Both the position numbers and the translations under genes were made by a program. The notes below the pieces were generated by a model. It searched no databases. It was not told the origin of the DNA and worked only from the letters and a program-made list of their open reading frames with translations. This document shows positions 9,305-17,950 of a DNA stretch of 64,000 bases, one piece after another (position 1 is the stretch's first letter; every line of letters begins with the position of its first letter). Source of the DNA: Leptonema sp964619535 (lineage in GTDB: Bacteria; Spirochaetota; Leptospiria; Leptospirales; Leptonemataceae). The stretch lies in contig CAZUEX010000001.1 of assembly GCA_964619535.1 (NCBI GenBank), forward strand, positions 1-64,000, in the 5' to 3' direction.

Positions 9305-10839
9305 GGACCGGCCTCCACCCGCAGGTTGAAGACAATGTCTTCTTCGAGATAGGTGGGGCTTTCGCCGATCTGCGAAACGGAATACAGAGAACGCCCTGCA
9401 CCTTGATTCCTACCGCTGATAACGAACCGGTATTCGTTTCCGGCGCCCAGTCCGCCGATGGTAACCAGCAGTCTGGTGGCATGCAGGGAACCGTTCTGTA
9501 GCTCAATGCCAAGCAGGCGCCCCGATGCAGGATGCGAGCCAAGCGTTTTCTGTATGGATACGGATTCGGGTAAACTGCCTGGATCCAGAGAATGTGAAAA
9601 TTCAAGAACGAGTTGACTGGCGGCCCCGGAGCTTCCCGAGGTGGCCAGGTCGGATCCTGGCACGGTGACCACGGTTGTGTGACCAGAAAGCGGGATGGTT
9701 TGATCTGCAGGAGGAGCAGGGATCCTTGCATGAAGCAGCCTCAGATAGTTTGAGTTGATGGCTCCGCCTGCGTTGCTGATGCGGAACGTTCTATGCACAT
9801 GCTGAAACAGTAGATTGCCCTGTTGGTCTGCCGCAGAGGTTATCGTAAGACGATATTCTGTTTCCGGGATCAGGTTGGATTCCGGCTGTATGGTTAAACT
9901 CTGCATGGAAGAAGACCATTGCTTCTGCAGTGGAACACTGGCACCGTCGCTTCGACGAATCAGGCTGATGGCACGTTCCGTATCGAAGGCCAGCATGGGT
10001 TCAGAGAAGGTAATCACAAACGCACTTTCTTTCTGGACTCCGTCGTATCCGTCTGAAAGGGGTGTCAGTGTGCCCTGTTCTCGAATGTCAAGAACAGCGG
10101 GACGGACCATGTCGGTACCCGTCTGAAAAGCAAACGTAAAGGGAAGATGCAGAGCAATGCCTTCGGCATCGGTGGCTGCAGTTCCAACATGGACAGAATA
10201 GCGAGCCGGGCTTTGCAGGTGAACGTAGGGCTGAAAGGTCAGTACCGTGTTGTCAGCGTTCCACCCTATGGATCCATGCGTGGCCGGAGTAATGCGGAAA
10301 CTCTGTTCTACCGAGGTGGGATCCATCGGCCGGGAGAACCTTACAACAATGGTGCTATCATCCGAAACTCCCTGCGCATTGGCTGCCGGAGAATGAGAAA
10401 GGATGGTCGGTGCTTCTACCGTCGATCCTGCTACGAAATGTACTATGAAATCCTGTTTCAGGGCTACGTCCTGTATGGATTTTGCCGACTCGTTGACTCG
10501 CAGGACGAAAGGAGCACCAGGAGGCAGGGGGGCGTGAAGATCGTATATCAGGCGATTGCCGACCCAGCGCATGCTTCCTTCAGGTATACTGCTTCCCGAT
10601 AAAGAGAAGGCCGCCTCCGTGCTGAAGGCATCCATCGCCTGATCAAAATCGACATAGATCGGAAGAAGAGGATTGTAGGATCCACTGTGTTCGGAAGGGT
10701 TTGACGAGATGATTTTCGGCGGCGATGACGTGGAAAGATCGAATAGAGGTGCAAGGGCCTTTTCACTGCAACCAGTCACAGCAAGAAGCGTTAAGAAAAC
10801 GAACAGGATAGGCCGAAGGAGCGACATCGATGCAATCAC
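9301..10839 (-). CDS. Lipoprotein with tandem Ig-like (Big_5) domains, copy 1
   Basis: A 512-residue lipoprotein with an LAVTGC lipobox near residue 24, followed by three Big_5-like repeats (PSEHSGSYNPLLPIYVDFDQ; SPAANAQGVSDDSTIVVRF; and a third around residues 235-340) and a divergent C-terminal beta-rich domain. The start is probably the GTG at 10839, because GGAGG lies 7 bases upstream and GTG overlaps the adaptor gene's stop codon. An ATG at 10827 is the alternative. It lies between the adaptor and the RND genes, an unusual place for Ig-like lipoproteins, and is a paralogue of the next gene. Confidence 0.82.
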   Translation of the reverse strand: MIASMSLLRPILFVFLTLLAVTGCSEKALAPLFDLSTSSPPKIISSNPSEHSGSYNPLLPIYVDFDQAMDAFSTEAAFSLSGSSIPEGSMRWVGNRLIYDLHAPLPPGAPFVLRVNESAKSIQDVALKQDFIVHFVAGSTVEAPTILSHSPAANAQGVSDDSTIVVRFSRPMDPTSVEQSFRITPATHGSIGWNADNTVLTFQPYVHLQSPARYSVHVGTAATDAEGIALHLPFTFAFQTGTDMVRPAVLDIREQGTLTPLSDGYDGVQKESAFVITFSEPMLAFDTERAISLIRRSDGASVPLQKQWSSSMQSLTIQPESNLIPETEYRLTITSAADQQGNLLFQHVHRTFRISNAGGAINSNYLRLLHARIPAPPADQTIPLSGHTTVVTVPGSDLATSGSSGAASQLVLEFSHSLDPGSLPESVSIQKTLGSHPASGRLLGIELQNGSLHATRLLVTIGGLGAGNEYRFVISGRNQGAGRSLYSVSQIGESPTYLEEDIVFNLRVEAGP

Positions 10840-12242
10840 GGAGATGCCTCCCTTGCCTGCACCTTCCTGCCATCTCGCAAATAGGCCACGGCAGAGGTGG
10901 CGACGGTTTCGCCTTTTTTCAGGCCTGACAGTACCTCATAGCCCCGGTCGAAGTGCATGCCGACCTGAACGTTACGGCGAAATGCTCGACCATCCTGGAT
11001 CACGAAAACGGATGTATGCCCAGGGACCTGATCGACGGGCTCTGCCAGGGCAGATTCAGGGAGGAGCAGACCAGTGCGCTTTTCTGTCGTCTGAATGGCA
11101 CAGCGTGCAAACATGCCAGGAGAGATTCTTAGATCGGTGTTTCTTACATGAATGCGTACCTCAGCCGTGCGCGTGGACAGGTCTACCACAGGAGAGATAA
11201 AGCGTACCGTTCCGGTAAAGGAATCGCCATTCAGAGCATCAACGGTAAATGCAACGGATTGCCCTTTCTTAATGTGGGGAAGATCCTTTTCAGAAACGTT
11301 TGTGGTAACGAGCAGTTCGTCCAGACGGACAACCGTAAAGATGGGCTCGCCGGGTTTTATTTCTTCGCCGGTCTCCAGGGAGCGTGATACCACAACTCCA
11401 CGAATGGGGGATCGCAAAACGGTTTCTCCAAGCAGGCGACGCAGGTTTTGAACCTCGATCGCTGCACGTACCCGGTCCTGCCGGGCCACTTCAAGGCTTC
11501 TTCTTTCTACCTCTGTGTTAAAATCGATAAAGGCCTCTGTTTTTGACCTTGCATCCGTTAGATCCGCTTTCTTAAGATCTCTGTTGCTCTTTTCCAGGTC
11601 AGACATCCGGAAGCCCACCATGTCGATCTGGTAGCCTTTTCTTGCCTGGAAGTATCGACTCAGGCCGTTCAAGTACTGCGCATACAGCGTTTTCAGTTCC
11701 TTCTTTGATATACCTCCCATTCTGTAGATATCTGCCTTGTTGAGGAGGTCCTGTCGGGACCGCAGGAATTGTGCCCGGGCTTCTACCAGACTGGCCTGCG
11801 TTGATTCAATCCGTTTCAGTCGCTGCTCGATACTCCTTCGTGCCTGGCCGTATCGCGCTGATGCAAGCCTTTCCTGTGCCAGCGTGGCCTGAAGTTCTGC
11901 CTCTGCCTGGCTGAGCTGGAGTTCGATTTCCAGTTTCTCCAGTTCACCCAGCGCTGTTCCTTCTTCCACTGCATCGCCCTGATCGACGTAATAGGTTGCC
12001 AGTCGTCCGGGAATCCTTGAGCTGATCGAGGCCTTTTCCAGATAGGTGATGGTTCCCGGAACCTCTATCGCATGCCCGAATTCGGTTAAAGACAGTGTGA
12101 CGGTTTCAATCTCTGGTGTGAGTCGACGTAACTCCTGACCGGTGGATGGCTTCTTTGAAAGATAGCCGATCAGTATTCCGCCGAGAAACAGTAGCAGGAT
12201 CATTTTCCATTGATGAAGCAGAAAGGAAATAAGAGTCTTCAT
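10836..12242 (-). CDS. HlyD/AcrA-type periplasmic adaptor (membrane fusion protein)
   Basis: A 468-residue adaptor. It has an N-terminal membrane anchor (residues about 11-28), then a first lipoyl half (GRLATYYVDQGDAVEEGTAL), a long charged coiled-coil hairpin (about 110-270), a second lipoyl half (GVVVSRSLETGEEIKPGEPI), a beta-barrel region (KKGQSVAFTVDALNGDSFTG) and a C-terminal membrane-proximal domain. It would link the RND transporters to the TolC-type channel encoded just upstream. The ATG has GAGGA upstream and overlaps the tolC-like stop codon (ATGA). Confidence 0.92.
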   Translation of the reverse strand: MKTLISFLLHQWKMILLLFLGGILIGYLSKKPSTGQELRRLTPEIETVTLSLTEFGHAIEVPGTITYLEKASISSRIPGRLATYYVDQGDAVEEGTALGELEKLEIELQLSQAEAELQATLAQERLASARYGQARRSIEQRLKRIESTQASLVEARAQFLRSRQDLLNKADIYRMGGISKKELKTLYAQYLNGLSRYFQARKGYQIDMVGFRMSDLEKSNRDLKKADLTDARSKTEAFIDFNTEVERRSLEVARQDRVRAAIEVQNLRRLLGETVLRSPIRGVVVSRSLETGEEIKPGEPIFTVVRLDELLVTTNVSEKDLPHIKKGQSVAFTVDALNGDSFTGTVRFISPVVDLSTRTAEVRIHVRNTDLRISPGMFARCAIQTTEKRTGLLLPESALAEPVDQVPGHTSVFVIQDGRAFRRNVQVGMHFDRGYEVLSGLKKGETVATSAVAYLRDGRKVQAREASP

Positions 12243-13732
12243 GGCAATTCCTCGTAGGATGGAATCTCTGCGGGACGATCGTTCTGCGGAAGGTCGGTGA
12301 CCGGTTGCCAGAGGTTCTGTGATTCGGCATCGGTGACGGGTAACTCGAATAGATCACCGATGTTCAGGCCGAGTGAAACCTCCATCCTGTAGATAAAGAG
12401 CACATACTCGAATCGTTTTTGAACGAGAGCAAAGCGTGCCTCCTGTAGCTGTAGCTCCTGTTTGTTGAATTCATCAATGGATATCTCTCCATTTCTATAG
12501 AGGCGTTCCATAACTCGCAGACGTTGTTCTTTTACTGCGGTAGAGGAATTCTGGAGTTGCAGAGCATTCCGTCGACGCTCATACTCCTCGCTCAAGGATT
12601 GCAGTTCGATGCGAAGCGATCGTTCTATTTCGAAATACTTCTCTCTTGCACGCAGCAGCTCGATCTGACTGCGGATGTGCGGATCTCTGTATCCGGGCTT
12701 ATCGTATAGCGTTGCTGCTGCACCGCTGGAATAGCCTTTCACCGTTTCCTGAGCAGAGCGCAGATAGCGATAGTCGGTGCTGATGGTATTGCCCATGATA
12801 TTCATCGTCACGTTTATACCGACTGCCCATTCCGTTTCGCGGGGAGGCCAGTTTGTTCCCGTTTTACCATAATTGCCTGTTAAAGAGATGGTGGGCAGGT
12901 AGTGGTATTCGGTAATCCTGTACTGTCTGCGGGCCCGATAAAGGTCCATCTTTGCCTGTCTGATTTCGGGGCGGTTCTGCAGGGCCTGTTCAATGAAGGC
13001 ATTGCTCTGAAGATCCAGCTTTTCTGTTCCGGCTGTTCGTAGATCCAGTTGCTGCAGCCGAAAAGGGACATCTTCTGGGATATGAAGCATGAGGCCCAGG
13101 GTAGCCATCTTGTAGCGGTAATCCGCTTCATGATCTTGCAGTGTTAACGTTCGTTGTTGTAGCTGATGTCGGATTTCAAGTATATCGAGCAGTGCAATGT
13201 TTCCATTCTTGTATTCGATCTCTGAGATGCGGTGAAAACGTTCATACTGTTTGAGAGACTCTTTCAAAATGGCAATGTTCTGTTCTGCCTGCAGGATTTC
13301 AAAATATCTCTGCCTGACCTCGAGTCGGAGCTGTTCTCTGGTCTGTCGAATCTTCTCCTGATTCAAAAGGGAGTCAATCTGCGCAATGTGATAGGCCAGC
13401 CTGGCTCGACCACCGTCGTACAGAGGTTGTGAGATGCTTACCTGGACAGAATTGGAACCCGTATCAAAGTCTCTGCTGGCAATGTTCCGGTTACGCCGGT
13501 ATGATAGGCTGAGGTCCGGGAACATTTCTCTCAGTCGGCTCTTTTCGTTGGTACGGTTAAGTCGCGACTCCAGACGCAGTGCCTTTAGAGAAACGTTATT
13601 CTGCTCTGCCAGGGCATCGATGTCGTTCAGGGAATAGACCGTCACATGTGTTTCCTCTGCCAGCAGTGGACTCACAGAGAAAAGTATGCCGGAAATCCAC
13701 GGTATCCAGTGTGTTGCTTTAGACGTTTTCAC
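12239..13732 (-). CDS. TolC-family outer-membrane efflux protein
   Basis: A 497-residue protein with a signal peptide (SGILFSVSPLLAEE) followed by two repeated helical OEP regions, each with a long amphipathic helix pair, and strand segments such as VQVSISQPLYDGGRA. This is the standard TolC-family layout and size. The start codon is GTG at 13732 with AGGGA 8 bases upstream. It is the outer-membrane exit duct for the RND transporters of this operon. An 18-base gap separates it from the TPR gene, the only real gap within the operon. Confidence 0.92.
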   Translation of the reverse strand: MKTSKATHWIPWISGILFSVSPLLAEETHVTVYSLNDIDALAEQNNVSLKALRLESRLNRTNEKSRLREMFPDLSLSYRRNRNIASRDFDTGSNSVQVSISQPLYDGGRARLAYHIAQIDSLLNQEKIRQTREQLRLEVRQRYFEILQAEQNIAILKESLKQYERFHRISEIEYKNGNIALLDILEIRHQLQQRTLTLQDHEADYRYKMATLGLMLHIPEDVPFRLQQLDLRTAGTEKLDLQSNAFIEQALQNRPEIRQAKMDLYRARRQYRITEYHYLPTISLTGNYGKTGTNWPPRETEWAVGINVTMNIMGNTISTDYRYLRSAQETVKGYSSGAAATLYDKPGYRDPHIRSQIELLRAREKYFEIERSLRIELQSLSEEYERRRNALQLQNSSTAVKEQRLRVMERLYRNGEISIDEFNKQELQLQEARFALVQKRFEYVLFIYRMEVSLGLNIGDLFELPVTDAESQNLWQPVTDLPQNDRPAEIPSYEELP

Positions 13733-13750
13733 GCTTATTCCCTGGTACGA

Positions 13751-14395
13751 TTATGGATCATCATCCGGAATAGATTGTTTTCGGACCCACTTTACATCTT
13801 CAGGGTATCGATTGAGCTGCCTGACTCGCCGGAAGTGCATGGCTGCCCGGTCCTTCATATCGAGGCCGTCCATAAGCCGGCCAACGTGCAGATGCATCTT
13901 CGAAAGCTGGTACTCGATTGCCAGGGCGCGCTGATACGATAGCATTGCTTCCTGCAGCTTCCCCTGGCCTTCTAAACAGCGGCCGAGGTAGTAGTGCGCC
14001 ATATGGTTTTCTGGATCTGCCTGTAGAACGGAACGGAAGATGGTTGCAGCCTCGTCCATCCGATCCGGATCAGAAGCAACCACACGGCCAAGCCAGAGGG
14101 ATGCATAGGGACTGCTCTGCTTTTCCAGAAACGAGCGCAGGGTGGCTTCGCTTTCTTTAAACTCACGGGTGAAGAACTGAATCCGGGCAAGCAAAACCGT
14201 TGCCTCAATAGAATCTGGATGCTTCTCGAGAAACGGAATCAGGATCTCTCTGGCCTGGTCGAAGTGGCGATCTGAGTAAAGACGGCTTGCCCTTTGCAGC
14301 TGTGCAAGGTCACTTTTGTCCGGTGTTGAAGATGTGTCCATGCAGCTCATTGGAGCAGAAATCAGGATGATGAAAAGGATCGCAAAGGACTTCAT
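13751..14395 (-). CDS. TPR-repeat lipoprotein
   Basis: A 214-residue protein with a hydrophobic signal ending at a Cys (SAPMSC lipobox-like) and then about four TPR units, seen as repeating A...LY..+.F..A...L..FLEKHP patterns (RLYSDRHFDQAREILIPFLE; GRCLEGQGKLQEAMLSYQRA). It is likely a periplasmic protein-interaction scaffold. The ATG overlaps the stop codon of the preceding lipoprotein gene (ATGA). Its place directly before the tolC-like gene suggests a role in assembling the outer-membrane part of the pump. Confidence 0.85.
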   Translation of the reverse strand: MKSFAILFIILISAPMSCMDTSSTPDKSDLAQLQRASRLYSDRHFDQAREILIPFLEKHPDSIEATVLLARIQFFTREFKESEATLRSFLEKQSSPYASLWLGRVVASDPDRMDEAATIFRSVLQADPENHMAHYYLGRCLEGQGKLQEAMLSYQRALAIEYQLSKMHLHVGRLMDGLDMKDRAAMHFRRVRQLNRYPEDVKWVRKQSIPDDDP

Positions 14396-14949
14396 CGTGT
14401 ATAACCCGTGTTTGTAGAATGAAATGTCTCGGCGAATTTTCGAGAGAGCTTGAACAGGCTGAGAGACGAATGGAGATCTGTATCGGACATGAAAAGCCGG
14501 TACTCTGAGGCAGTGCGAGCAGTGCGGGTATCGTAAACGGATATGGCAAGAGTTAGATCAATTCTGTCTTCGGGCAGCTCAAAGCGCTGTTCTTCGTATA
14601 GAAAGCCCTGTATCAGGAAGCGCTCTTTAACGGAACCTGCCAGAAGTTGAAGCTCGCGGTGCGAAAGCTGCCTCGAAGACTGCAATCCGCGGTCAGAAAG
14701 CAAATCACTGTAGTCGTTCAGGTCCGCGATTCGATATCCGAGCCGCAACAGATGGAAGGACAGGGCAGAACGTAAAACGGCCGAATCGTTGTATTTCCGC
14801 CCGTTTACTTTGAAATGCCCGAGAAGGATGGTTGAGGATCCGGCGCTGCTCCTGTAGATGGATGGATTGACCGTTTCGAACACCTCAATACCGGCGCATT
14901 GCAGGATAACGAACAGGAAGGGTATGAAGGCTAATCGTTTGCACAACAT
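14392..14949 (-). CDS. Small lipoprotein, possible LpoB/CsgG-like fold
   Basis: A 185-residue protein from ATG 14949 with a short signal ending in a FVILQC lipobox. The mature part alternates helix and strand: a helix with SALSFHLLRLGYRI, a SHRELQLLAGSVKERFLIQG segment and a final strand carrying IDLTLAISVYDTRT. That order resembles small CsgG/LpoB-type envelope lipoproteins, but this is a guess from pattern. The start overlaps the upstream FGE-like gene by 19 bases. A longer in-frame reading back to 15246 exists but would overlap the upstream gene heavily and is not favoured. Confidence 0.7.
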   Translation of the reverse strand: MLCKRLAFIPFLFVILQCAGIEVFETVNPSIYRSSAGSSTILLGHFKVNGRKYNDSAVLRSALSFHLLRLGYRIADLNDYSDLLSDRGLQSSRQLSHRELQLLAGSVKERFLIQGFLYEEQRFELPEDRIDLTLAISVYDTRTARTASEYRLFMSDTDLHSSLSLFKLSRKFAETFHSTNTGYTR

Positions 14950-15545
14950 CGGAAACCTGCCTCCTCTGATACTGCGCGGGTGGTTGTAATCCTTCTCGTA
15001 AAACAACTGGCAGTAAGGCCGGATCGATAGCTGCCGCCTGCCAGAACACCGGCGCCGAAATCTGTGGCGGACTCCACCCATTCCATGGCATTGCCCAGCA
15101 TATCGAAGATCCTGCCATTGGCCAGACAGCGGCCGGACCAGCCGGCCGGCAGCAGTCTTTGACCGTTTACGTTGCAGACGCCTTCTTCTGGAGAGGGACC
15201 GTAAGCAAAGGCATGGCGATTGTCTCCCAGGCAGGCATTCATCCACTGGGTTTCGCTGCAGAGCCGCTTCCCCTGGCTGTTACAGTATTCTCTGGCCTGT
15301 GATAGGGTAACGGATGTTGCAGGTATGCCATTGGGCGTGGATACGGCAAAGCCCTGCACAACAGAGTTTTCGAATCGATCAATCCAGAAGAACTGATCGG
15401 GAGCCGTTACGGGCACCATGTTTACAGGCCTGCTGCCTGCATTGCCTGATGGAATCAATGTATCTACCGGTGCTGTGCAGGAGGTCAGGTATACAAGGCT
15501 CAGAGTATACAGCCACCTACCGCTGCATGTTCGAGGTAACTTCAT
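14931..15545 (-). CDS. FGE-sulfatase (SUMF1-like) domain lipoprotein
   Basis: A 204-residue protein with a signal ending in YLTSC. The body is a compact formylglycine-generating-enzyme-like domain: SLSQAREYCNSQGKRLCSET, then QWMNAC, NGRIFDMLGNAMEWV, a GGSYRSG turn and the closing GFRCC. These match the family's YC...GKRLPTE.EWE, N.FGL.DM.GN..EW and GGS motifs. In many bacteria this fold is a non-catalytic ligand-binding module, and I cannot tell whether it is enzymatic here. I chose ATG 15545 for its spacing to a TGGGA site. ATGs at 15554 and 15566 are alternatives. Confidence 0.88.
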   Translation of the reverse strand: MKLPRTCSGRWLYTLSLVYLTSCTAPVDTLIPSGNAGSRPVNMVPVTAPDQFFWIDRFENSVVQGFAVSTPNGIPATSVTLSQAREYCNSQGKRLCSETQWMNACLGDNRHAFAYGPSPEEGVCNVNGQRLLPAGWSGRCLANGRIFDMLGNAMEWVESATDFGAGVLAGGSYRSGLTASCFTRRITTTRAVSEEAGFRCCAND

Positions 15546-16164
15546 TTTTAACATCCCACTGTTCAAAATGCAGTCTTGCCAGAAGCTCTGACTCGGGACT
15601 CAGCTTATCCGCTGTTTTCATGGCTTCGTCGATCGACGTGGCCTGTACGCTCTTTGAGAATCCGAGCGCAACGGTTCTGAACTCGGAGCCGGTCTGAACG
15701 GTTAACTGGAGCCATTCCTCACCGTTGATATCGCCTTTCAGAGATTCTCCGTTTTGCATGTAGAGGATGGCCTGTTGAGGCACCATGAGTACGCGAAACC
15801 CCTTATTCTCTTTTCTTGCACGAAAGGCCCTCCAGGCGGTGATATCGATACTTTTCACATCTTTCAGGGAAATCTTTCTTATGACTGGCCCGGTTCTTAT
15901 GGTGATGGTCTTGCTGGCGAAATGTGCCCGCCCTTTCAGCCTCAGCCCGGAGGGCGACAGGATACGAACGGCTGGACGCCTATCGACGCGAACCGTTGCG
16001 GAGCGGGTCTTGCCACGCTTCTCTATGCGTAGGCCCACCTCTGCTTCGATCCTTTTGAGTATCTCTGCTTCATCGATTAGATCGCTTCCTGGCTCAAAGG
16101 CATGTGCGGGGAAGGCAGTGGACAGAGCGGCGATAACCGAGAGTATCTTTACGATATTCTTCAT
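15517..16164 (-). CDS. Secreted protein of unknown function in the RND operon
   Basis: A 215-residue protein with a clear signal peptide (cleavage probably after AFPAHA). The mature part contains several strand-like segments (TVRVDRRPAVRILSPSG; KTITIRTGPVIRKISLKDV) and a basic mid-region. I do not recognise a family. The ATG overlaps the stop of the upstream lipoprotein gene (ATGA) and the 3' end overlaps the FGE-like gene, so it is firmly part of the operon. It is expected to act in the periplasm or at the outer membrane. Confidence 0.65.
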   Translation of the reverse strand: MKNIVKILSVIAALSTAFPAHAFEPGSDLIDEAEILKRIEAEVGLRIEKRGKTRSATVRVDRRPAVRILSPSGLRLKGRAHFASKTITIRTGPVIRKISLKDVKSIDITAWRAFRARKENKGFRVLMVPQQAILYMQNGESLKGDINGEEWLQLTVQTGSEFRTVALGFSKSVQATSIDEAMKTADKLSPESELLARLHFEQWDVKNEVTSNMQR

Positions 16165-16778
16165 TTCAAAACCTCGGTGGGGAGAACCTCGATGGAATGC
16201 TTTTGTAGCAGTTCCCGGTGTATACGCGAGCGCTCTTTGGCATGCCTCATTGCAATCAAGGATTGAATGGCCGATTGCGTTGCATTCCGGAACTGAGTCG
16301 TGGAAATGCCATCGAGCCGTTCCTGATTCAGGAAGGCCTTGATGGCCTCTTCATCGTTTTGAATGCGGCGAAGCTGGTGTTTAAAGGCCGCCTCCTGCGA
16401 CCGCTCGAAAATGTAGTACTCTTCAAGGATTTTTTCCAGGCGTGGAAGGATAAACCGTCTGGCCTCATCTGTATCAAAGATGCCTCTGGATAGGCCGTCT
16501 TCTATGCAAAGGCGTCGCAGCATGAGGCGTCTGAGGAGCAGGGAACGGGCACTGGCGGGCAGATCTGCCACCTCATCGGCCGTCAGAGCAGACATGTTCT
16601 GTCGCGCAAAGGCAGTTTCACTTTTGCGAACGACATGCTTGCCCGATCGCACGACCACGGGGCCCGTTGCATGGCCCTGCAGGGTTCTGTAGAACTGTAG
16701 CGTATGCTGTTCATGGCAGCCGGTTGTCAGGAGTGACAGGACAGCGAAGACGACCTTGCTATAAGCGACGACCTTCAT
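16161..16778 (-). CDS. Helical lipoprotein, first gene of the RND operon
   Basis: A 205-residue protein from ATG 16778. It begins MKVVAYSKVVFAVLSLL with an LTTGC lipobox. The mature part is almost all helix, with charged heptad-like stretches (RRFILPRLEKILEEYYIFER) and a QNDEEAIKAFLNQE segment reminiscent of SurA/PpiC-associated chaperone domains, but with no PPIase domain. An in-frame ATG at 16814 would put the signal peptide internally, so it is rejected. The divergent space up to the oxidoreductase gene (16779-16911) must hold the operon promoter. I see no convincing -35/-10 pair there. Confidence 0.65.
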   Translation of the reverse strand: MKVVAYSKVVFAVLSLLTTGCHEQHTLQFYRTLQGHATGPVVVRSGKHVVRKSETAFARQNMSALTADEVADLPASARSLLLRRLMLRRLCIEDGLSRGIFDTDEARRFILPRLEKILEEYYIFERSQEAAFKHQLRRIQNDEEAIKAFLNQERLDGISTTQFRNATQSAIQSLIAMRHAKERSRIHRELLQKHSIEVLPTEVLK

Positions 16779-16911
16779 ACCCTCGGGGGTAGGGAATTGG
16801 TCAGATGTATGCAAAAAAATGGGCCGGAATGCTGCCGTGCGGACCGTTCTTCTGCTGTCTTTTGAAACGGTTTTTATCTTCCAGAATGCAGGGGAAAAGG
16901 GTTTTCATAAT

Positions 16912-17946
16912 ATGCATTCAAAGAACCTTTGGTGCATGCAGGCATATGTATTTGAAGAATTTGGCAGGAATACCCTGAAAAAGGTGGAGCGGCCCGTACC
17001 CGAACCAGGACCCGATGAGATCCTGTTACGGATGAAGGCCGTGTCGTTGAATTTTCGCGACCTGCTCATGATAGAGGGCAACTATAACCCTCGTATGAAA
17101 CTGCCCGTCGTTCCCTGTTCGGATGGCGTGGGAGAGGTCGTTTCCATTGGCTCGCAGGTAAAGAACTGGAAGCAGGGAGAACGTGCTCTGCCACTGTTTG
17201 CTCCGGGCTGGTATGATGGTGATCCGGACCGGGCGCACCTGCGCGGCGCTATTGGCGGGCCGCTGGATGGCACATTGCAACAGTATATGTGTGTGAAGGC
17301 CGTCGATGCGGTAAAGGCGCCCGATAACCTGAGTGATGAGGAGGCTGCCACGCTGCCCTGCGCCGGTCTGACCGCATGGTCCGCGGTGGTAGAGAAGGGG
17401 CAGATCAAGGCCGGCGATCAGCTCTTAACGCTGGGAACCGGTGGTGTATCGATCTTCGCCCTGCAGTTCGGCAAAATGCATGGAGCAGAGGTTGTTATCA
17501 CATCAGGCTCTGATGACAAACTGGAAAAGGCCAGGGCCCTTGGCGCCAGGCATTGCATTAACTATAAGACGCATCCGAACTGGGAGAAGGAGATCGCACG
17601 CCTCACAAAGCTGCGCGGCGTTGACCACGTTATAGAGGTGGGCGGTATGGGAACCCTGGAACGTTCTGTAAAAAGCGTTCGTCCGGGCGGATCCATCTAT
17701 CTGATTGGAGTCCTTGCCGGTCGGTCTGCCCCTGTAGATTTGACGCCTGTTCTGATGCAGAACATTCGTATCCAGGGGGTTGTGGTCGGTCACAGGCGAT
17801 CCTTTGAGGAGATGAACCGGGCCATCCAGCTACATGGCATGAAGCCCGCTGTTGATCGAGTGTTCTCGTTTGATGAGGCTCCGGCTGCCTTCGATTATCT
17901 GCGCAGCGGCTCGCATTTCGGCAAGGTCTGTATACGGATCGATTGA
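16912..17946 (+). CDS. MDR-family NAD(P)-dependent oxidoreductase
   Basis: A medium-chain dehydrogenase/reductase of about 344 residues. The GroES-like N-terminal domain contains NFRDLLMIEG and PVVPCSDGVGEVVSIG. The Rossmann domain contains TLGTGGVSIFALQF followed by GARHCINY. The usual Cys/His zinc ligands are not evident, which points to the quinone-oxidoreductase/enoyl-reductase side of the family. The substrate is unknown. The start is uncertain. ATG 16912 has a GGGGAAAAGG tract about 12 bases upstream; ATG 16936 (MQAYVFEEFG) fits the usual family N-terminus but has no visible ribosome-binding site. It converges with the CPBP gene, leaving 4 bases between the stops. Confidence 0.88.
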   Translation: MHSKNLWCMQAYVFEEFGRNTLKKVERPVPEPGPDEILLRMKAVSLNFRDLLMIEGNYNPRMKLPVVPCSDGVGEVVSIGSQVKNWKQGERALPLFAPGWYDGDPDRAHLRGAIGGPLDGTLQQYMCVKAVDAVKAPDNLSDEEAATLPCAGLTAWSAVVEKGQIKAGDQLLTLGTGGVSIFALQFGKMHGAEVVITSGSDDKLEKARALGARHCINYKTHPNWEKEIARLTKLRGVDHVIEVGGMGTLERSVKSVRPGGSIYLIGVLAGRSAPVDLTPVLMQNIRIQGVVVGHRRSFEEMNRAIQLHGMKPAVDRVFSFDEAPAAFDYLRSGSHFGKVCIRID

Positions 17947-17950
17947 TTGG

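Noticed and set aside
16843..16875. ACCGTT/AACGGT repeat followed by T residues upstream of the MDR gene
   Set aside because: The arms are 6 bases with a 17-base loop and a short T run. It is too weak to call an attenuator.
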